Shown one piece after another: positions 1-18,167 of a DNA stretch of 64,000 bases (its first letter is position 1; every line of letters starts with the position of its first letter). The stretch is from Zhihengliuella sp. (GTDB lineage: Bacteria > Actinomycetota > Actinomycetes > Actinomycetales > Micrococcaceae). Where the stretch lies: positions 1 to 64,000 of the forward strand of contig NZ_JAPSJL010000007.1 in NCBI RefSeq assembly GCF_031178195.1, read 5' to 3'. The position numbers and the translations under genes are program-made. The notes below the pieces were generated by a model. The model worked only from the letters and a program-made list of their open reading frames with translations, had not been told where the DNA came from and did no database searches.

Positions 1-671
1 ACACCGCGGACGGTCGGGCGGATGCCCTTCCAGCGGTTACGGCCGGCCTTGCCCCAGTTGATGTTCGACTGCTCGGCGTTGCCGACCTCGCCGATCGTCG
101 CGCGGCAGCGGACGTCGACGTTGCGGATCTCGCCGGAGGGCAGGCGCAGCTGGGCGAACTTGCCCTCACGGGCCACCAGCTGGATGGAGGCACCGGCCGA
201 GCGGGCCATCTTGGCACCGCCGCCCGGGCGCAGCTCCACGGCGTGGATGACCGTACCCACCGGGATGTTGCGCAGCGGGAGGTTGTTGCCCGGCTTGATG
301 TCGGCGTTGGCGCCGGCCTCGACGGTGTCGCCCTGGGAGAGCTTGTTCGGGGCAATGATGTAGCGCTTCGTGCCGTCCACGTAGTGGAGCAGCGCGATGC
401 GGGCCGTGCGGTTGGGGTCGTACTCGATGTGAGCGACCTTCGCCGGCACGCCGTCCTTGTCGTGACGACGGAAGTCGATCAGACGGTACGCGCGCTTGTG
501 GCCGCCACCCTTGTGCCGGGTGGTGATCTTGCCGCTGTTGTTACGACCACCGGACTTCGTCAGCGGGCGAACCAGCGACTTTTCCGGAGTGGTCCGGGTG
601 ATTTCTGCGAAGTCGGCAACGGACGAGCCGCGAAGGCCCGGCGTTGTCGGCTTGTACTTACGGATTCCCAT
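1..671 (-). CDS. rplB: 50S ribosomal protein L2 (3' end cut by window edge)
   Basis: L2 binds 23S rRNA near the peptidyl-transferase centre and helps subunit association. The first ~223 residues are visible, starting [12 protein letters not shown] from an ATG at 671, with the family's [12 protein letters not shown]-like and RNRWKG segments in order. The C-terminal part, including the conserved histidine region, lies outside the window. It is the fifth gene of the S10 operon, 28 nt after rplW, and is transcribed with it. Identification rests on sequence recall of the family and on gene order; both agree. Confidence 0.97.
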   Translation of the reverse strand, partial: MGIRKYKPTTPGLRGSSVADFAEITRTTPEKSLVRPLTKSGGRNNSGKITTRHKGGGHKRAYRLIDFRRHDKDGVPAKVAHIEYDPNRTARIALLHYVDGTKRYIIAPNKLSQGDTVEAGANADIKPGNNLPLRNIPVGTVIHAVELRPGGGAKMARSAGASIQLVAREGKFAQLRLPSGEIRNVDVRCRATIGEVGNAEQSNINWGKAGRNRWKGIRPTVRG

Positions 672-699
672 TTTTATTCCTCGTTAAAGTGGTCTCCGC

Positions 700-1005
700 T
701 TAGGAAAGCGGACCGCCGAAGATGTCGATAGTGCCTTCCTTCAGCGACACGATCGCACGCTTGGTAGCCTTGCGCTCGCCCCAGCCGAAGCGGGTGCGCT
801 TGCGCTTCCCGGCACGGTTGATGGTGTTGACCGAAGCAACCTTCACGCCGAAGATCTGCTCCACGGCGTTCTTGATTTCGGACTTGTTCGAGCGCGGGTC
901 GACCAGGAAGGTGTACTTACCCTCGTCGATCAGGCCGTAGCTCTTCTCGGAGACGACGGGAGCAATGATCACGTCGTGCGGAGTCTTGGTGAAGGCGGCG
1001 CTCAC
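700..1005 (-). CDS. rplW: 50S ribosomal protein L23
   Basis: L23 (101 aa) binds domain III of 23S rRNA at the exit tunnel and is the docking site for trigger factor and SRP in known ribosomes. The protein shows the family's [17 protein letters not shown] and [17 protein letters not shown] segments and a basic [17 protein letters not shown] tail region. Its ATG overlaps the end of rplD by 4 nt (ATGA arrangement), which implies translational coupling within the S10 operon. Length is normal for the family. Confidence 0.97.
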   Translation of the reverse strand: MSAAFTKTPHDVIIAPVVSEKSYGLIDEGKYTFLVDPRSNKSEIKNAVEQIFGVKVASVNTINRAGKRKRTRFGWGERKATKRAIVSLKEGTIDIFGGPLS

Positions 1006-1604
1006 TTGGCTTCCTCCTTGTTGACCAGGGCATCGAATGCATCCTTGGTGAAGACCACGTCATCGGCGACCAGCACGTCGTACGTGTTGAGCTGGTCGAC
1101 GTAGATCACGTGGACGTCGGTGAGGTTGCGCACGGAGAGTGCTGCAACGTCATCGGCGCGGTCGATGACAACGAGCATGTTCTTGCGCTCGGTGAGAGCG
1201 CGAAGGGTTGCCAGCGCTTCCTTGGTGGACGGCTTGGTGCCGGCCACGAGGGACTCGATGACGTGGATGCGCTCGTGACGAGCGCGATCCGAGAGAGCGC
1301 CACGCAGTGCGGCGGCCTTCATCTTCTTGGGCGTCCGCTGCGAGTAGTCGCGCGGGGTCGGGCCGTGCACGATGCCGCCGCCGGTCATGTGCGGGGCGCG
1401 GATCGAGCCCTGACGAGCCCGGCCGGTGCCCTTCTGCTTGAACGGCTTGCGGCCTGCGCCCGAAACCTCGGCGCGGGTCTTGGTCTTGTGCGTACCCTGG
1501 CGAGCCGCGGCCAGCTGGCCGACGACGACCTGGTGCAGCAGCGGGACATTGGTCTGGACGTCGAAGATCTCGGCGGGGAGATCGACCTTCACAGTGTTAG
1601 CCAT
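1002..1604 (-). CDS. rplD: 50S ribosomal protein L4
   Basis: L4 (200 aa) is an assembly protein with a globular domain and a long loop reaching the exit tunnel. The loop is visible as [20 protein letters not shown] followed by [17 protein letters not shown]. It starts at ATG 1604, 4 nt after rplC, preceded by a GGGAG ribosome-binding site. In enterobacteria L4 represses its own S10 operon through the leader; whether that happens here cannot be told from sequence. Confidence 0.97.
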   Translation of the reverse strand: MANTVKVDLPAEIFDVQTNVPLLHQVVVGQLAAARQGTHKTKTRAEVSGAGRKPFKQKGTGRARQGSIRAPHMTGGGIVHGPTPRDYSQRTPKKMKAAALRGALSDRARHERIHVIESLVAGTKPSTKEALATLRALTERKNMLVVIDRADDVAALSVRNLTDVHVIYVDQLNTYDVLVADDVVFTKDAFDALVNKEEAK

Positions 1605-1608
1605 TTGG

Positions 1609-2259
1609 TTATGCTCCCTTCACGGCAGAGCGCACGAGGACGACCTGGCCGCGGGCGCCGGGAACGGCACCCTTGATCAAGAGGAGGTTCTTCTCGGCAT
1701 CCACCGCGTGAACCGTGAGGTTCTGCGTGGTGTGGCGAACGGCGCCCATGCGGCCAGCCATGCGCAGGCCCTTGAAGACGCGGCCCGGGGTGGACGCGCC
1801 ACCGATGGAACCCGGCTTACGGTGGTTCTTGTGCGCGCCGTGCGAAGCGCCGACGCCGGAGAAGCCGTGACGCTTCATGACACCGGCGAAGCCCTTGCCC
1901 TTGCTCTTACCGACGACGTCGACCTTCTGGCCGGCCTCGAAGATCTCGACAGAGAGTTCCTGGCCGAGCTCGTAGGAGTCGGCATCAGCAGTGCGCAGTT
2001 CGACGACGTGGCGGCGCGGCGTGACGCCGGCGGCCTCGAAGTGGCCGGCGAGCGGCTTGGTGACCTTGCGCGGGTCGATCTGGCCGAAGCCGATCTGGAG
2101 CGCGGTGTAGCCGTCGCGGTCTGCATTGCGCAGCTGGGTCACGACGTTGGAGTCGGCCTGCACGACGGTGACCGGGATGAGCTTGTTGTTCTCATCCCAC
2201 ACCTGGGTCATGCCGAGCTTCGTGCCCAGCAGGCCCTTGACATTACGGGTTGCGGTCAT
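1609..2259 (-). CDS. rplC: 50S ribosomal protein L3
   Basis: L3 (216 aa) nucleates 23S rRNA folding and reaches the peptidyl-transferase centre. The N-terminus [21 protein letters not shown] and the [21 protein letters not shown] segment, which forms the central extension, are characteristic. The start at ATG 2259 is 19 nt after rpsJ, so the genes are surely co-transcribed. Length is normal. Confidence 0.97.
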   Translation of the reverse strand: MTATRNVKGLLGTKLGMTQVWDENNKLIPVTVVQADSNVVTQLRNADRDGYTALQIGFGQIDPRKVTKPLAGHFEAAGVTPRRHVVELRTADADSYELGQELSVEIFEAGQKVDVVGKSKGKGFAGVMKRHGFSGVGASHGAHKNHRKPGSIGGASTPGRVFKGLRMAGRMGAVRHTTQNLTVHAVDAEKNLLLIKGAVPGARGQVVLVRSAVKGA

Positions 2260-2278
2260 AGTCTCTCAGCACCTCCCC

Positions 2279-2587
2279 TTAAAGCTTGATTTCGATGTTG
2301 ACGTCAGCCGGAAGGTCGAGACGCATGAGCGAGTCGACAGCCTTCGGAGTCGGATCGACGATGTCGATCAGGCGCTTGTGGGTGCGCATCTCGAAGTGCT
2401 CGCGGCTGTCCTTGTACTTGTGGGGCGAACGGATGACGCAGTACACGTTCTTCTCCGTCGGCAGCGGCACGGGGCCGACTACGGTTGCGCCTGCGCGCGT
2501 GACCGTCTCTACGATCTTCCGGGCAGAAACGTCAATGACCTCGTGGTCATACGACTTCAGCCGGATGCGGATTTTTTGTCCCGCCAT
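2279..2587 (-). CDS. rpsJ: 30S ribosomal protein S10
   Basis: S10 (102 aa) is a 30S head protein and the NusE subunit of antitermination complexes. The start is taken as the ATG at 2587, giving [19 protein letters not shown]; an upstream in-frame ATG at 2614 would add nine residues not present in the family. Conserved [10 protein letters not shown] and [20 protein letters not shown] segments are present. It is the first gene of the S10 operon, with a long upstream leader. Confidence 0.97.
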   Translation of the reverse strand: MAGQKIRIRLKSYDHEVIDVSARKIVETVTRAGATVVGPVPLPTEKNVYCVIRSPHKYKDSREHFEMRTHKRLIDIVDPTPKAVDSLMRLDLPADVNIEIKL

Positions 2588-2926
2588 GGCGTCATGCCTC
2601 TTTCTGATTAGCACTCTCTGTACAGTTGCTGTGCCCTAGACGTGATCCTCACCGGATCGGCACGCCTCGCACGGACTGAATCCGGATGAATCCGGGTTCC
2701 TCACCCCGCCGAGGTCCGACCCCCGCGGTCGGGCGTGTCGCTAACTCTTCTCAGAGTTGCCCGCCGTGGGGGAATCTTCAATTGCGCTCTGTTCGCTCCA
2801 GTCGGCCACTCCCCCGCCCCGGGCATTATCCCGGGCGGGAAGCTGGCTCCGTCGGAGCCGGCCTGCGGACCGCGTTCTGGTACCGGACACGGCTGACCGC
2901 AGGCAAAGCAAATGAACAACTTGTCT

Positions 2927-2956
2927 AGTGTGCCATGCCCTGCCGCGGCGTCGCAA
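2927..2956 (-). promoter_or_regulatory. Candidate S10-operon promoter
   Basis: On the minus strand a TTGCGA -35 (2951-2956) is separated by 18 nt from a CACACT -10 (2927-2932). The predicted start near 2920 leaves a leader of about 330 nt before rpsJ. The match is moderate and not tested. Confidence 0.4.
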
Positions 2957-3023
2957 ATCGGGGCCCAGGGCTCGGCCCTCCCCCGGTGCCCGGCCGTTGA
3001 ATGAACCGGGCCCCGAACGGCAT

Positions 3024-3069
3024 TGCCGTTGAACGACCTGCCGTTAGACGACCTGCCGTTAAAACGACG
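3024..3069. repeat. Three-copy 15-bp tandem repeat
   Basis: Units TGCCGTTGAACGACC (3024-3038), TGCCGTTAGACGACC (3039-3053) and TGCCGTTAAAACGACG (3054-3069) lie in tandem immediately downstream of the tuf terminator stem, in the direction of tuf transcription. The last unit overlaps the base of the stem. No function is evident. Confidence 0.8.
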
Positions 3070-3106
3070 AGGGGCCCCGCTGCCTTCCGGCAACGGGGCC
3101 CCTCGT
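3067..3106 (-). terminator. tuf transcription terminator
   Basis: A 13-bp perfect stem (3067-3079 with 3094-3106), extended by 4 bp after one mismatch, closes a TTCC loop. In the tuf direction it is followed by a TTTT run. It lies 33 nt after the tuf stop codon. Confidence 0.85.
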
Positions 3107-3139
3107 ACGATCCTGCGGATCTACAAGAAGGTCGGGACC

Positions 3140-4330
<1,191 letters not shown>

Positions 4331-4398
4331 AGGTTCCTCCTAGAACATAGTCAGAAGACTTACCCTCGCCCACGCGGTTCGTGGACGAAACTCATGCA

Positions 4399-4428
4399 AG
4401 TCTAATGGGGGCTGGTTTGTTTCGCTAA
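4399..4428 (-). promoter_or_regulatory. Candidate tuf promoter
   Basis: A TAGACT -10 box (4399-4404, minus strand) lies about 70 nt before the tuf start. Behind it is a TTAGCG-like -35 (4423-4428, spacer 18) and an A/T-rich AAATTTAGCGAAACAAA patch that could act as an UP element. The -10 is good and the -35 weak. Confidence 0.5.
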
Positions 4429-4493
4429 ATTTGCTTTCCGCAGGCGCCCGCGTCGTCCGGGCCCCTCAGTCTGCCCGGGCGGGGGCCGCCGCT

Positions 4494-4596
4494 GGGGGGG
4501 GCCCCCCCGGCGCCCCCCCCCCGCCCCGCGCGCGCGCCCCCCCCCCGCCCGCCGGCGGGGGCCGCCCCCCCCCGCCGCCCGGGGGGGGCCCCGCGG
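4494..4596. repeat. 103-nt tract of G and C only, with homopolymer runs
   Basis: From 4494 to 4596 there is not one A or T; runs of 8-10 identical C or G follow each other. Nothing else in the window resembles it. It is most likely a low-quality or collapsed assembly region in the fusA-tuf spacer, though a true G/C-rich structure cannot be excluded. Confidence 0.8.
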
Positions 4597-4662
4597 TGGG
4601 GGGCCCCCGCCCGGTCGCCGCCGACCGTCTCCGGCCGGCGGCAGACCAGGTTCCTCAGGCGA

Positions 4663-6777
4663 TTACTCGCCGCGGGACTTCTGGATGATCTCGTCGGCCA
4701 CGGCCTTCGGGACCTCGGCGTAGCTGTCGAACGTCATGGTGTAGACGGCACGACCCTGCGTCTTGGAACGCAGGTCGCCGATGTAGCCGAACATCTCGGA
4801 CAGCGGGACCGAGGCCTTGACGACCTTGACGCCCTGCGCGTCCTCCATGGACTGGATCTGGCCACGGCGGGAGTTCAGGTCGCCGATGACGTCGCCCATG
4901 TACTCCTCCGGGGTGCGGACCTCGACGGCCATGACCGGCTCGAGCAGGACCGGGTTGGCGCGGCGTGCGCCTTCCTTGAAGACCTGCGAACCGGCGAGCT
5001 TGAACGCCATCTCCGAGGAGTCGACGTCGTGGTACGCGCCGTCGATCAGGGTCGCCTTGACGCCCACGACCGGGTAGCCGGCCAGGATGCCGAACTGCAT
5101 GGCGTCCTGGATGCCGGCGTCGACGGACGGGATGTACTCGCGCGGGACGCGACCGCCCGTGACGGCGTTCTTGAACTGGTACATCTCGCCCTCGGAGGTG
5201 TCCAGGGGCTCGAACGAGACCTGCACCTTGGCGAACTGGCCGGAACCACCCGTCTGCTTCTTGTGGGTGTAGTCGACCTTCTCGGCGGCCTTCTTGATCG
5301 TCTCGCGGTAGGCCACCTGCGGCTTGCCGACGTTGGCCTCGACCTTGAACTCGCGCTTCATGCGGTCCACCAGGATGTCCAGGTGGAGCTCGCCCATGCC
5401 GCCGATCTCGGTCTGGCCGGTGTCCTCGTTGAGGTTGACCGTGAAGGTCGGGTCCTCGGCGGCCAGCTTCTGGATGGCCGTGGACAGCTTCTGCTGGTCG
5501 CCCTTGGTCTTCGGCTCGATGGCCACGGAGATCACGGGCTCCGGAAAGGTCATCGACTCGAGGACGATCGGGGCGTCCGTGGCGCTCAGGGTGTCACCGG
5601 TGGTGACGTCCTTGAGGCCGATCACGGCGTAGATGTGGCCCGCCACGATCTCCTCGACCGGGTTCTCCTTGTTGGAGTGCATCTGGAACAGCTTGCCCAG
5701 GCGCTCCTTCTTGCCCTTGGTCGTGTTCAGCAGCTGCGTGCCGGCCGTGACCCGGCCCGAGTAGACGCGCACGAAGGTCAGCTGGCCGAAGAACGGGTGC
5801 GAGGCGATCTTGAAGGCGAGGGCCGAGAACGGCTCGTCCTTGCTCGGCTTGCGGGTCAGCTCGACGGACTCGTCCGACGGGTCGTGACCGATCATCGGCG
5901 GGACGTCCAGCGGAGCCGGCAGGTAGTCGATGACCGCGTCCAGCATCGGCTGGACGCCGCGGTTCTTGAAGGCGGAGCCACAGAAGACCGGGTAGGCCTC
6001 GGAGTTGACCGTCATCTTGCGGATGCCGGCCTTGAGCTCCTCGTTGCTGATCTCCTCGCCCTCGAGGTACTTCTCCATGAGCTCCTCGGAGGACTCGGCA
6101 ACCTGCTCGATGAGCTTGTTGCGGTACTCCTCGGCGCGCTCCTTGAGGTCCTCGGGGATCTCGCGGGTCTCGTAGGCGGCACCCATGGTGACGTCGCCCT
6201 TGGAGTCGCCCGGCCACACGAGGGCCTTCATGGAGAGCAGGTCCACGACGCCGACGAAGTCGGACTCGGAGCCGATCGGCAGCTGCATGACCAGCGGGGT
6301 CGCGCCCAGGCGCTTCACGATGGTGTCCACCGTGAAGTAGAAGTCGGCGCCCATCTTGTCCATCTTGTTGACGAAGCAGATGCGCGGGACGTCGTACTTG
6401 TCGGCCTGGCGCCAGACGGTCTCCGACTGCGGCTCCACGCCCTCCTTGCCGTCGAAGACGGCAACGGCGCCGTCGAGCACGCGGAGTGCGCGCTCGACCT
6501 CGACGGTGAAGTCAACGTGGCCCGGGGTGTCGATGATGTTGATCTGGTTGTTGTCCCAGAAGCAGGTCACGGCGGCGGACGTGATGGTGATGCCGCGCTC
6601 CTTCTCCTGCTCCATCCAGTCGGTCGTCGAGGCGCCGTCGTGCGTCTCGCCGATCTTGTGGTTCACACCCGTGTAGAAGAGGATGCGTTCCGTCGTGGTG
6701 GTCTTACCGGCATCGATGTGGGCCATGATGCCGATGTTGCGGACCTTCTTGAGGTCGGTGAGCACATCCTGTGCCAC
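4663..6777 (-). CDS. fusA: Elongation factor G
   Basis: EF-G (704 aa) is the GTPase that drives translocation and, with RRF, ribosome recycling. G motifs [30 protein letters not shown] and NKMD are present, followed by the domain II-V sequence ending in the KSRGE tail. The start is set at GTG 6777 (VAQDVLTDL) because an AAAGGGAGA ribosome-binding site sits just before it; an upstream ATG at 6825 would add 16 proline-rich residues unlike the family. It follows rpsG by 87 nt in the str operon. Confidence 0.97.
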   Translation of the reverse strand: MAQDVLTDLKKVRNIGIMAHIDAGKTTTTERILFYTGVNHKIGETHDGASTTDWMEQEKERGITITSAAVTCFWDNNQINIIDTPGHVDFTVEVERALRVLDGAVAVFDGKEGVEPQSETVWRQADKYDVPRICFVNKMDKMGADFYFTVDTIVKRLGATPLVMQLPIGSESDFVGVVDLLSMKALVWPGDSKGDVTMGAAYETREIPEDLKERAEEYRNKLIEQVAESSEELMEKYLEGEEISNEELKAGIRKMTVNSEAYPVFCGSAFKNRGVQPMLDAVIDYLPAPLDVPPMIGHDPSDESVELTRKPSKDEPFSALAFKIASHPFFGQLTFVRVYSGRVTAGTQLLNTTKGKKERLGKLFQMHSNKENPVEEIVAGHIYAVIGLKDVTTGDTLSATDAPIVLESMTFPEPVISVAIEPKTKGDQQKLSTAIQKLAAEDPTFTVNLNEDTGQTEIGGMGELHLDILVDRMKREFKVEANVGKPQVAYRETIKKAAEKVDYTHKKQTGGSGQFAKVQVSFEPLDTSEGEMYQFKNAVTGGRVPREYIPSVDAGIQDAMQFGILAGYPVVGVKATLIDGAYHDVDSSEMAFKLAGSQVFKEGARRANPVLLEPVMAVEVRTPEEYMGDVIGDLNSRRGQIQSMEDAQGVKVVKASVPLSEMFGYIGDLRSKTQGRAVYTMTFDSYAEVPKAVADEIIQKSRGE

Positions 6778-6864
6778 GTTGTCTCCCTTTGTCTGTTGAC
6801 CCGGGGACGACGGCGGCCTCCGCACCGGGGTGCCTCGGCCGCCGTCATCCTCACGACGTCATGC

Positions 6865-7335
6865 TTACCAGCGGTAGTGAGCGAAGGCCTTGTTGGACTC
6901 GGCCATCTTGTGGGTGTCCTCGCGGCGCTTCACAGCGGCACCGAGACCATTCGAGGCGTCGAGGATCTCGTTCATGAGACGCTCGATCATCGTCTTCTCG
7001 CGGCGGTCCTTGGAGTAGCCGACGAGCCAACGGAGGGCGAGGGCGGTGGCACGGCCCGGCTTGACCTCGACCGGGACCTGGTAGGTGGCGCCACCGACGC
7101 GGCGGGAGCGGACCTCGAGGGCCGGGCGGACGTTGTCCATGGCCTTCTTGAGGGTAACCACCGGGTCGTTGCCGGACTTGGCCTCGGCACCGGCGAGGGC
7201 ACCGTAGACGATGCGCTCGGCGGTCGACTTCTTGCCGTCGACGAGGACCTTGTTGATGAGCTGCGTGACCAGCGGCGACCCGTAGACCGGATCGGCGACG
7301 AGGGGGCGCTTGGGCGCCGGACCCTTACGAGGCAT
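6865..7335 (-). CDS. rpsG: 30S ribosomal protein S7
   Basis: S7 (156 aa) nucleates assembly of the 30S head and lines the E site. [10 protein letters not shown] at the N-terminus and the [11 protein letters not shown] and [19 protein letters not shown] segments are diagnostic. Its ATG at 7335 shares one base with the rpsL stop (TAATG), showing tight coupling. In E. coli S7 is the str-operon repressor; no test of that here is possible. Confidence 0.98.
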   Translation of the reverse strand: MPRKGPAPKRPLVADPVYGSPLVTQLINKVLVDGKKSTAERIVYGALAGAEAKSGNDPVVTLKKAMDNVRPALEVRSRRVGGATYQVPVEVKPGRATALALRWLVGYSKDRREKTMIERLMNEILDASNGLGAAVKRREDTHKMAESNKAFAHYRW

Positions 7336-7709
7336 TACTTCTTCTCCTTCTTGGCGCCGTAGCGGGAACGAGCCTGCTTGCGGTTCTTCACACCCTGGGT
7401 ATCGAGAGCACCGCGGACGATCTTGTAGCGGACGCCCGGGAGGTCCTTCACGCGGCCGCCGCGGACCAGCACGATGGAGTGCTCCTGCAGGTTGTGGCCC
7501 ACGCCGGGGATGTAGGCGGTGACCTCGACGCCGCCGGAGAGGCGCACGCGGGCGACCTTGCGGAGCGCGGAGTTCGGCTTCTTCGGGGTGGTCGTGTACA
7601 CACGGGTGCACACGCCACGGCGCATGGGATCGCCCTTCAGGGCGGGGGCCTTGGTCTTGTTGACCTTCGGCGAGCGGCCCTTGCGGACCAGCTGCTGAAT
7701 AGTAGGCAC
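7335..7709 (-). CDS. rpsL: 30S ribosomal protein S12
   Basis: S12 (124 aa) sits at the decoding centre and controls accuracy; it is the streptomycin-resistance locus. The start is GTG 7709 ([12 protein letters not shown]), which gives the exact family length. The two lysines whose change confers streptomycin resistance are wild type: [12 protein letters not shown] and [11 protein letters not shown]. It is the first gene of the str operon (rpsL-rpsG-fusA), with a GGAGGA site about 10 nt upstream. Confidence 0.98.
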   Translation of the reverse strand: MPTIQQLVRKGRSPKVNKTKAPALKGDPMRRGVCTRVYTTTPKKPNSALRKVARVRLSGGVEVTAYIPGVGHNLQEHSIVLVRGGRVKDLPGVRYKIVRGALDTQGVKNRKQARSRYGAKKEKK

Positions 7710-8048
7710 TTTCGTGTCCTCCGGTTTCTGTGATCTGCCGCGCCGTGGGCCCAGGAGCCGTCGGCACTGCGGTGTGGTCGTTTCATCGCAACGCAACGGC
7801 AGCGGAATCGACCGTAGGCGTGCAAAAGTGTGGCATTCGTCGCGCAACTTCCCCGCGACCCGGACCGTGTCCCTTTGCCACACACAAAACAATTGACATC
7901 AATCTACCACGATTCGGCCCCCTCCTCCGAATCGAGGCGCGCGGGCCCGCCGACGGCGCAGGGCGGCACCGCTGCTGCGGTGCCGCCCTGCACTGTCGGG
8001 ACGGTGGGCGACCTCTCCCCTAGGGGATCAGTCGCCTACTGCGGTCGG
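7710..8048. other. Intergenic region between rpsL and rpoC
   Basis: This 339-bp gap has no gene. It includes the rpoC terminator (7958-7991). An AT-rich patch at about 7881-7910 carries a TAGATT -10-like box on the minus strand (7901-7906), with no good -35, and is the likeliest place for the str-operon promoter. The leader to rpsL would be about 190 nt. Confidence 0.6.
7958..7991 (-). terminator. rpoBC terminator hairpin
   Basis: A 15-bp perfect stem (7958-7972 with 7977-7991) closes a 4-nt TGCT loop 57 nt after the rpoC stop. There is no U-run, as often in GC-rich actinobacteria. Confidence 0.75.
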
Positions 8049-11939
<3,891 letters not shown>

Positions 11940-12060
11940 ATGGTCCCTATCTCTCTAATTCTCTGAAGTCTTGTCCAGCGGCGCGAGCCGCTGATGGGTT
12001 CGGGAAAAAGATCGGTACGACGGCGGGTGCCCGGCGGTGCGCCGGGCCCCCGCCCGCGTA

Positions 12061-15567
<3,507 letters not shown>

Positions 15568-15756
15568 GATGGATCCTTCCACAGACCGTCAGGTTTCCGA
15601 GCGCCTCCCCCGCCCGTCCATGCCGCCGCCGCCAGCAGGGCACGCCAGTCGTCGTACTGGAGTGCTGCTGTTCGGGATTGCCGGTCGACATCACGGGATT
15701 TTCGGACCCACCGCTATATGAAGGCCAGAACGCAGAGAGGGAAGACGCAAAGCTCC

Positions 15757-15785
15757 ATTCTACATACGGGCGCCTAGCATGTCTA
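15757..15785 (-). promoter_or_regulatory. rpoBC promoter
   Basis: TAGACA (-35, 15780-15785) and TAGAAT (-10, 15757-15762) are separated by exactly 17 nt on the minus strand; each matches the sigma-A consensus at five of six positions. It is the best housekeeping promoter in this spacer. An overlapping TTGTCA further upstream (15793-15798) might give a second one. Confidence 0.75.
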
Positions 15786-15867
15786 GTGGAGGCTTGACAA
15801 GCCGCACACGCCGGATCCGCGCCGGCACGGCCCTGACCTGCGGACTCCACTGTGTCGTTGGTCACGG

Positions 15868-15873
15868 TAAAGT
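15868..15873 (+). promoter_or_regulatory. -10 box, leaderless thiolase mRNA
   Basis: TAAAGT ends six bases before the ATG at 15880, so transcription should begin at or next to the start codon. No ribosome-binding site is present. Confidence 0.55.
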
Positions 15874-15879
15874 GGCCGT

Positions 15880-17097
15880 ATGAGCAATCGGGATACGGGG
15901 AAGAGCGACGCCAGGACCGCCCGGGAGGCCGTGATCGTCGGGGGCGCGCGGACGCCGTTCGGCCGGTTCAAGGGCGGGCTCGCGGCCCTGTCCGCCGTGC
16001 AGCTGGGATCCCGCGCCATCGCCGGCGCGCTGGAGCGCTCCGGGGTCGGTCCGGAGGCCGTCGACGCCGTCGTGATGGGCCAGGTGGTCCAGGCCGGCGC
16101 CGGGCAGAACCCCGCCCGCCAGGCCGCGGTCGCCGCCGGCATCGGGTGGGACGTCCCCACGGTCACCATCAACAAAGTCTGCCTCTCCGGCCTGGCGGCC
16201 GTCACGGACGCCGCCCGCCTGGTCCGTCTCGGCGAGGCGGACGTCGTCGTCGCCGGCGGGATGGAGTCGATGACGAACGGCCCGCACGTCCTGCCCGGCT
16301 CGCGCCAGGGCTGGAGCTACGGCGACATCTCGGCGGTCGACTCGGTCGCCCACGACGGCCTGACCGACGCGTTCGACGGCGTCTCGATGGGCGTGAGCAC
16401 CGAGCGGCACAACGGCAGGCTCGGGATCGCGCGCCGCGACCAGGACGAGGTCGCCGCCGCGTCGCACCGCCGGGCCGCAGCCGCCCAGAGCGACGGCGTG
16501 TTCGATCAGGAGATCGTTCCGGTCGAGATCCCCCAGCGCCGGGGAGAGCCCGTGGTGGTCTCCGCCGACGAGGGCGTCCGGGCCGACACCACGGCCGAGG
16601 GATTGGCGGGCCTGCGCCCCGCGTTCGACCCCGAGGGGACGATCACCGCGGGCAACTCTTCGCCGCTCTCGGACGGCGCCGCGGCCGTCGTCGTCGCCTC
16701 CCGGGCGTATGCCGAGGAGCACGGACTGACCGTGCTCGCGGCCATCGGCGCCCCGGGCCAGGTGGCCGGTCCGGACAACTCGCTGCACTCCCAGCCCTCG
16801 CGGGCGATCGAGCGGGCCCTGGAGACGGCGGGCTGGAGCCTCGCCGACGTCGACTTCATCGAGATCAACGAGGCCTTCGGCGCCGTGGCGTGCCAGTCCC
16901 TGCGGGATCTGGACTACCCGCTGGAGCGCACCAACATCCACGGCGGGGCCATCGCGCTGGGCCATCCGATCGGGGCCTCCGGTGCACGCCTCGCGCTGCA
17001 CGCCGCGCTGGAGCTGGCCCGCCGCGGCTCGGGCCGCGCGGCGGTCAGCCTGTGCGGCGGAGGAGGGCAGGGCGAAGCCCTGCTGCTGCAGCGCTGA
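15880..17097 (+). CDS. Acetyl-CoA acetyltransferase (thiolase)
   Basis: Thiolases join or split acyl-CoA units (acetoacetyl-CoA synthesis or the last step of beta-oxidation). The 405-aa protein has the nucleophilic cysteine in NKVCLSGLAAVT (Cys101), the GHPIGASGAR histidine motif and the C-terminal CGGGGQGEA motif with the second cysteine, all as in active enzymes. The short N-terminal tail before VIVGGARTPFGRF is polar. Its last 53 nt overlap the convergent acyltransferase gene. Whether it works in biosynthesis or degradation cannot be decided from context; neither neighbour is a fatty-acid gene. Confidence 0.93.
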   Translation: MSNRDTGKSDARTAREAVIVGGARTPFGRFKGGLAALSAVQLGSRAIAGALERSGVGPEAVDAVVMGQVVQAGAGQNPARQAAVAAGIGWDVPTVTINKVCLSGLAAVTDAARLVRLGEADVVVAGGMESMTNGPHVLPGSRQGWSYGDISAVDSVAHDGLTDAFDGVSMGVSTERHNGRLGIARRDQDEVAAASHRRAAAAQSDGVFDQEIVPVEIPQRRGEPVVVSADEGVRADTTAEGLAGLRPAFDPEGTITAGNSSPLSDGAAAVVVASRAYAEEHGLTVLAAIGAPGQVAGPDNSLHSQPSRAIERALETAGWSLADVDFIEINEAFGAVACQSLRDLDYPLERTNIHGGAIALGHPIGASGARLALHAALELARRGSGRAAVSLCGGGGQGEALLLQR

Positions 17098-18160
17098 ACC
17101 GCTCCCCCGCCCAGTCCAGGCCCTGCGTGACCTTCTCGGAGAGCGTCCTGCCGTAGGGGCGCTCGACCGCCCGGTGCACCGCGAAGGCGGCGACGAGGAC
17201 CAGGGCCACGACGACGGCGAGCGTGACCGGGCGCGGCAGCACGGGGGCCAGGATGCCGATGAGCCACCAGCCCCACATCTGGTGCAGCAGGTAGACCGGG
17301 TAGGTCAGCGCCCCGGCCGTCGTCGCCCCCGGGATGGACCAGTCGCGGGCCCGGGTGAGCGTCATGCCGGCCAGGAGCGCGAACAGGGCGACGACGATCG
17401 GCCAGTACACCTCCGGGGCGATGGTGTAGCCCACGAGCGACTCGACCTCGCCGCTGACGCGTTTCCCGGTGAAGAAGGCGCTGAGGGCCACGTTGGTCCC
17501 GAGAACGATCCAGCGCAGGGGCGTGTGGCCGAAGCGGAAGATCAGGAAGAGCGCGATGCCCCCGGCGAAGAGCGGGGCGTGCTGCTTCATGAGGACCGTG
17601 TCCAGCGCCTCGAGGCCGGCCGCGTCGGCGAGGATCCCCGCGACCGGCCAGAGCCCGGCGAAGGCGATCATCCGTCCGGGCGTGAGCCAGCCCAGGAGCA
17701 TGAGCAGCAGGATCCAGCCGTAGAAGCGCATCTCGGCCCAGAGGGTCCAGTAGACGCCGTCGATGTCGGGGACGTCGGCCGCCGACTGGAACATCGTGAA
17801 GTTCACGGCCCAGTCGGCGTACGTGAGCTTGTCGCCGGCGTCCGCCCAGATGAAGAACACGAGGATGCCGGTGGCGAGCACGCCCACCCAGTAGGCGGGG
17901 AAGAGCCGGCCCACACGCGAGCCGATGAACTGGCTGGGCCGGCGGCCGTAGCTGGAGAGCAGGATGACGAACCCGCTGACGATGAAGAACAGGGGGACGC
18001 CGAGGTTCCCGAAGGTGGTGATCCGGCTCAGCAGGGGCCAGGCCTCGCTGGCGTTCTCCGGGCCCCAGTTGCTGTGGTGCCAGGCCGTGTAGTGGTAGAA
18101 CACCACCATCAGCGCCGCCACGAGGCGCGTGACATCGAGGAGGGCCAGCCGAGATCTCAT
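17045..18160 (-). CDS. Membrane acyltransferase, acyltransferase-3 family
   Basis: This 371-aa integral membrane protein resembles the acyltransferase-3 family that O-acylates cell-surface sugars. The N-terminus MRSRLALLDVTRLVAALMVVFYHYT carries the family's Arg and active-site His pattern (R..AALxVVFYH). About ten hydrophobic segments follow, with FFIVSGFVILLSS early and PVYLLHQMWGW late. The start is the ATG at 18160; a TTG at 18199 would add 13 residues but has no support. A TACCGT box seven bases upstream suggests a leaderless transcript. The substrate is unknown. Confidence 0.85.
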   Translation of the reverse strand: MRSRLALLDVTRLVAALMVVFYHYTAWHHSNWGPENASEAWPLLSRITTFGNLGVPLFFIVSGFVILLSSYGRRPSQFIGSRVGRLFPAYWVGVLATGILVFFIWADAGDKLTYADWAVNFTMFQSAADVPDIDGVYWTLWAEMRFYGWILLLMLLGWLTPGRMIAFAGLWPVAGILADAAGLEALDTVLMKQHAPLFAGGIALFLIFRFGHTPLRWIVLGTNVALSAFFTGKRVSGEVESLVGYTIAPEVYWPIVVALFALLAGMTLTRARDWSIPGATTAGALTYPVYLLHQMWGWWLIGILAPVLPRPVTLAVVVALVLVAAFAVHRAVERPYGRTLSEKVTQGLDWAGERFSAAAAGLRPALLRRTG

Positions 18161-18167
18161 ATTGGTA

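Larger units (their letters stand above)
2588..3139. other. Intergenic region between rpsJ and tuf
   Basis: This 552-bp gap has no convincing gene on either strand. On the minus strand it holds the presumed S10-operon promoter (2927-2956), a long untranslated leader and a small hairpin (2743-2748 with 2753-2758, loop TCTC). On the tuf side it has a 15-bp tandem repeat (3024-3069) and the tuf terminator (3067-3106). Confidence 0.75.
4331..4662. other. Intergenic region between tuf and fusA
   Basis: This 332-bp gap contains no gene. Its tuf-proximal third is AT-rich with a promoter; its middle is the abnormal pure-G/C stretch 4494-4596. The fusA terminator, if any, would fall in or next to that stretch. 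Confidence 0.7.
15568..15879. other. Divergent spacer between rpoB and the thiolase gene
   Basis: This 312-bp region has no gene. It carries the rpoB promoter (15757-15785) with a leader of about 185 nt on the minus strand, and the -10 box of the thiolase gene (15868-15873) on the plus strand. Confidence 0.7.

Noticed and set aside
7335-7709. Streptomycin-resistance mutation in rpsL
   Set aside because: Both critical lysines are present.
7892-7897. TTGACA as a -35 on the plus strand
   Set aside because: No -10 box lies 16-18 nt downstream and there is no plus-strand gene to serve; it is simply in the AT-rich patch upstream of rpsL.
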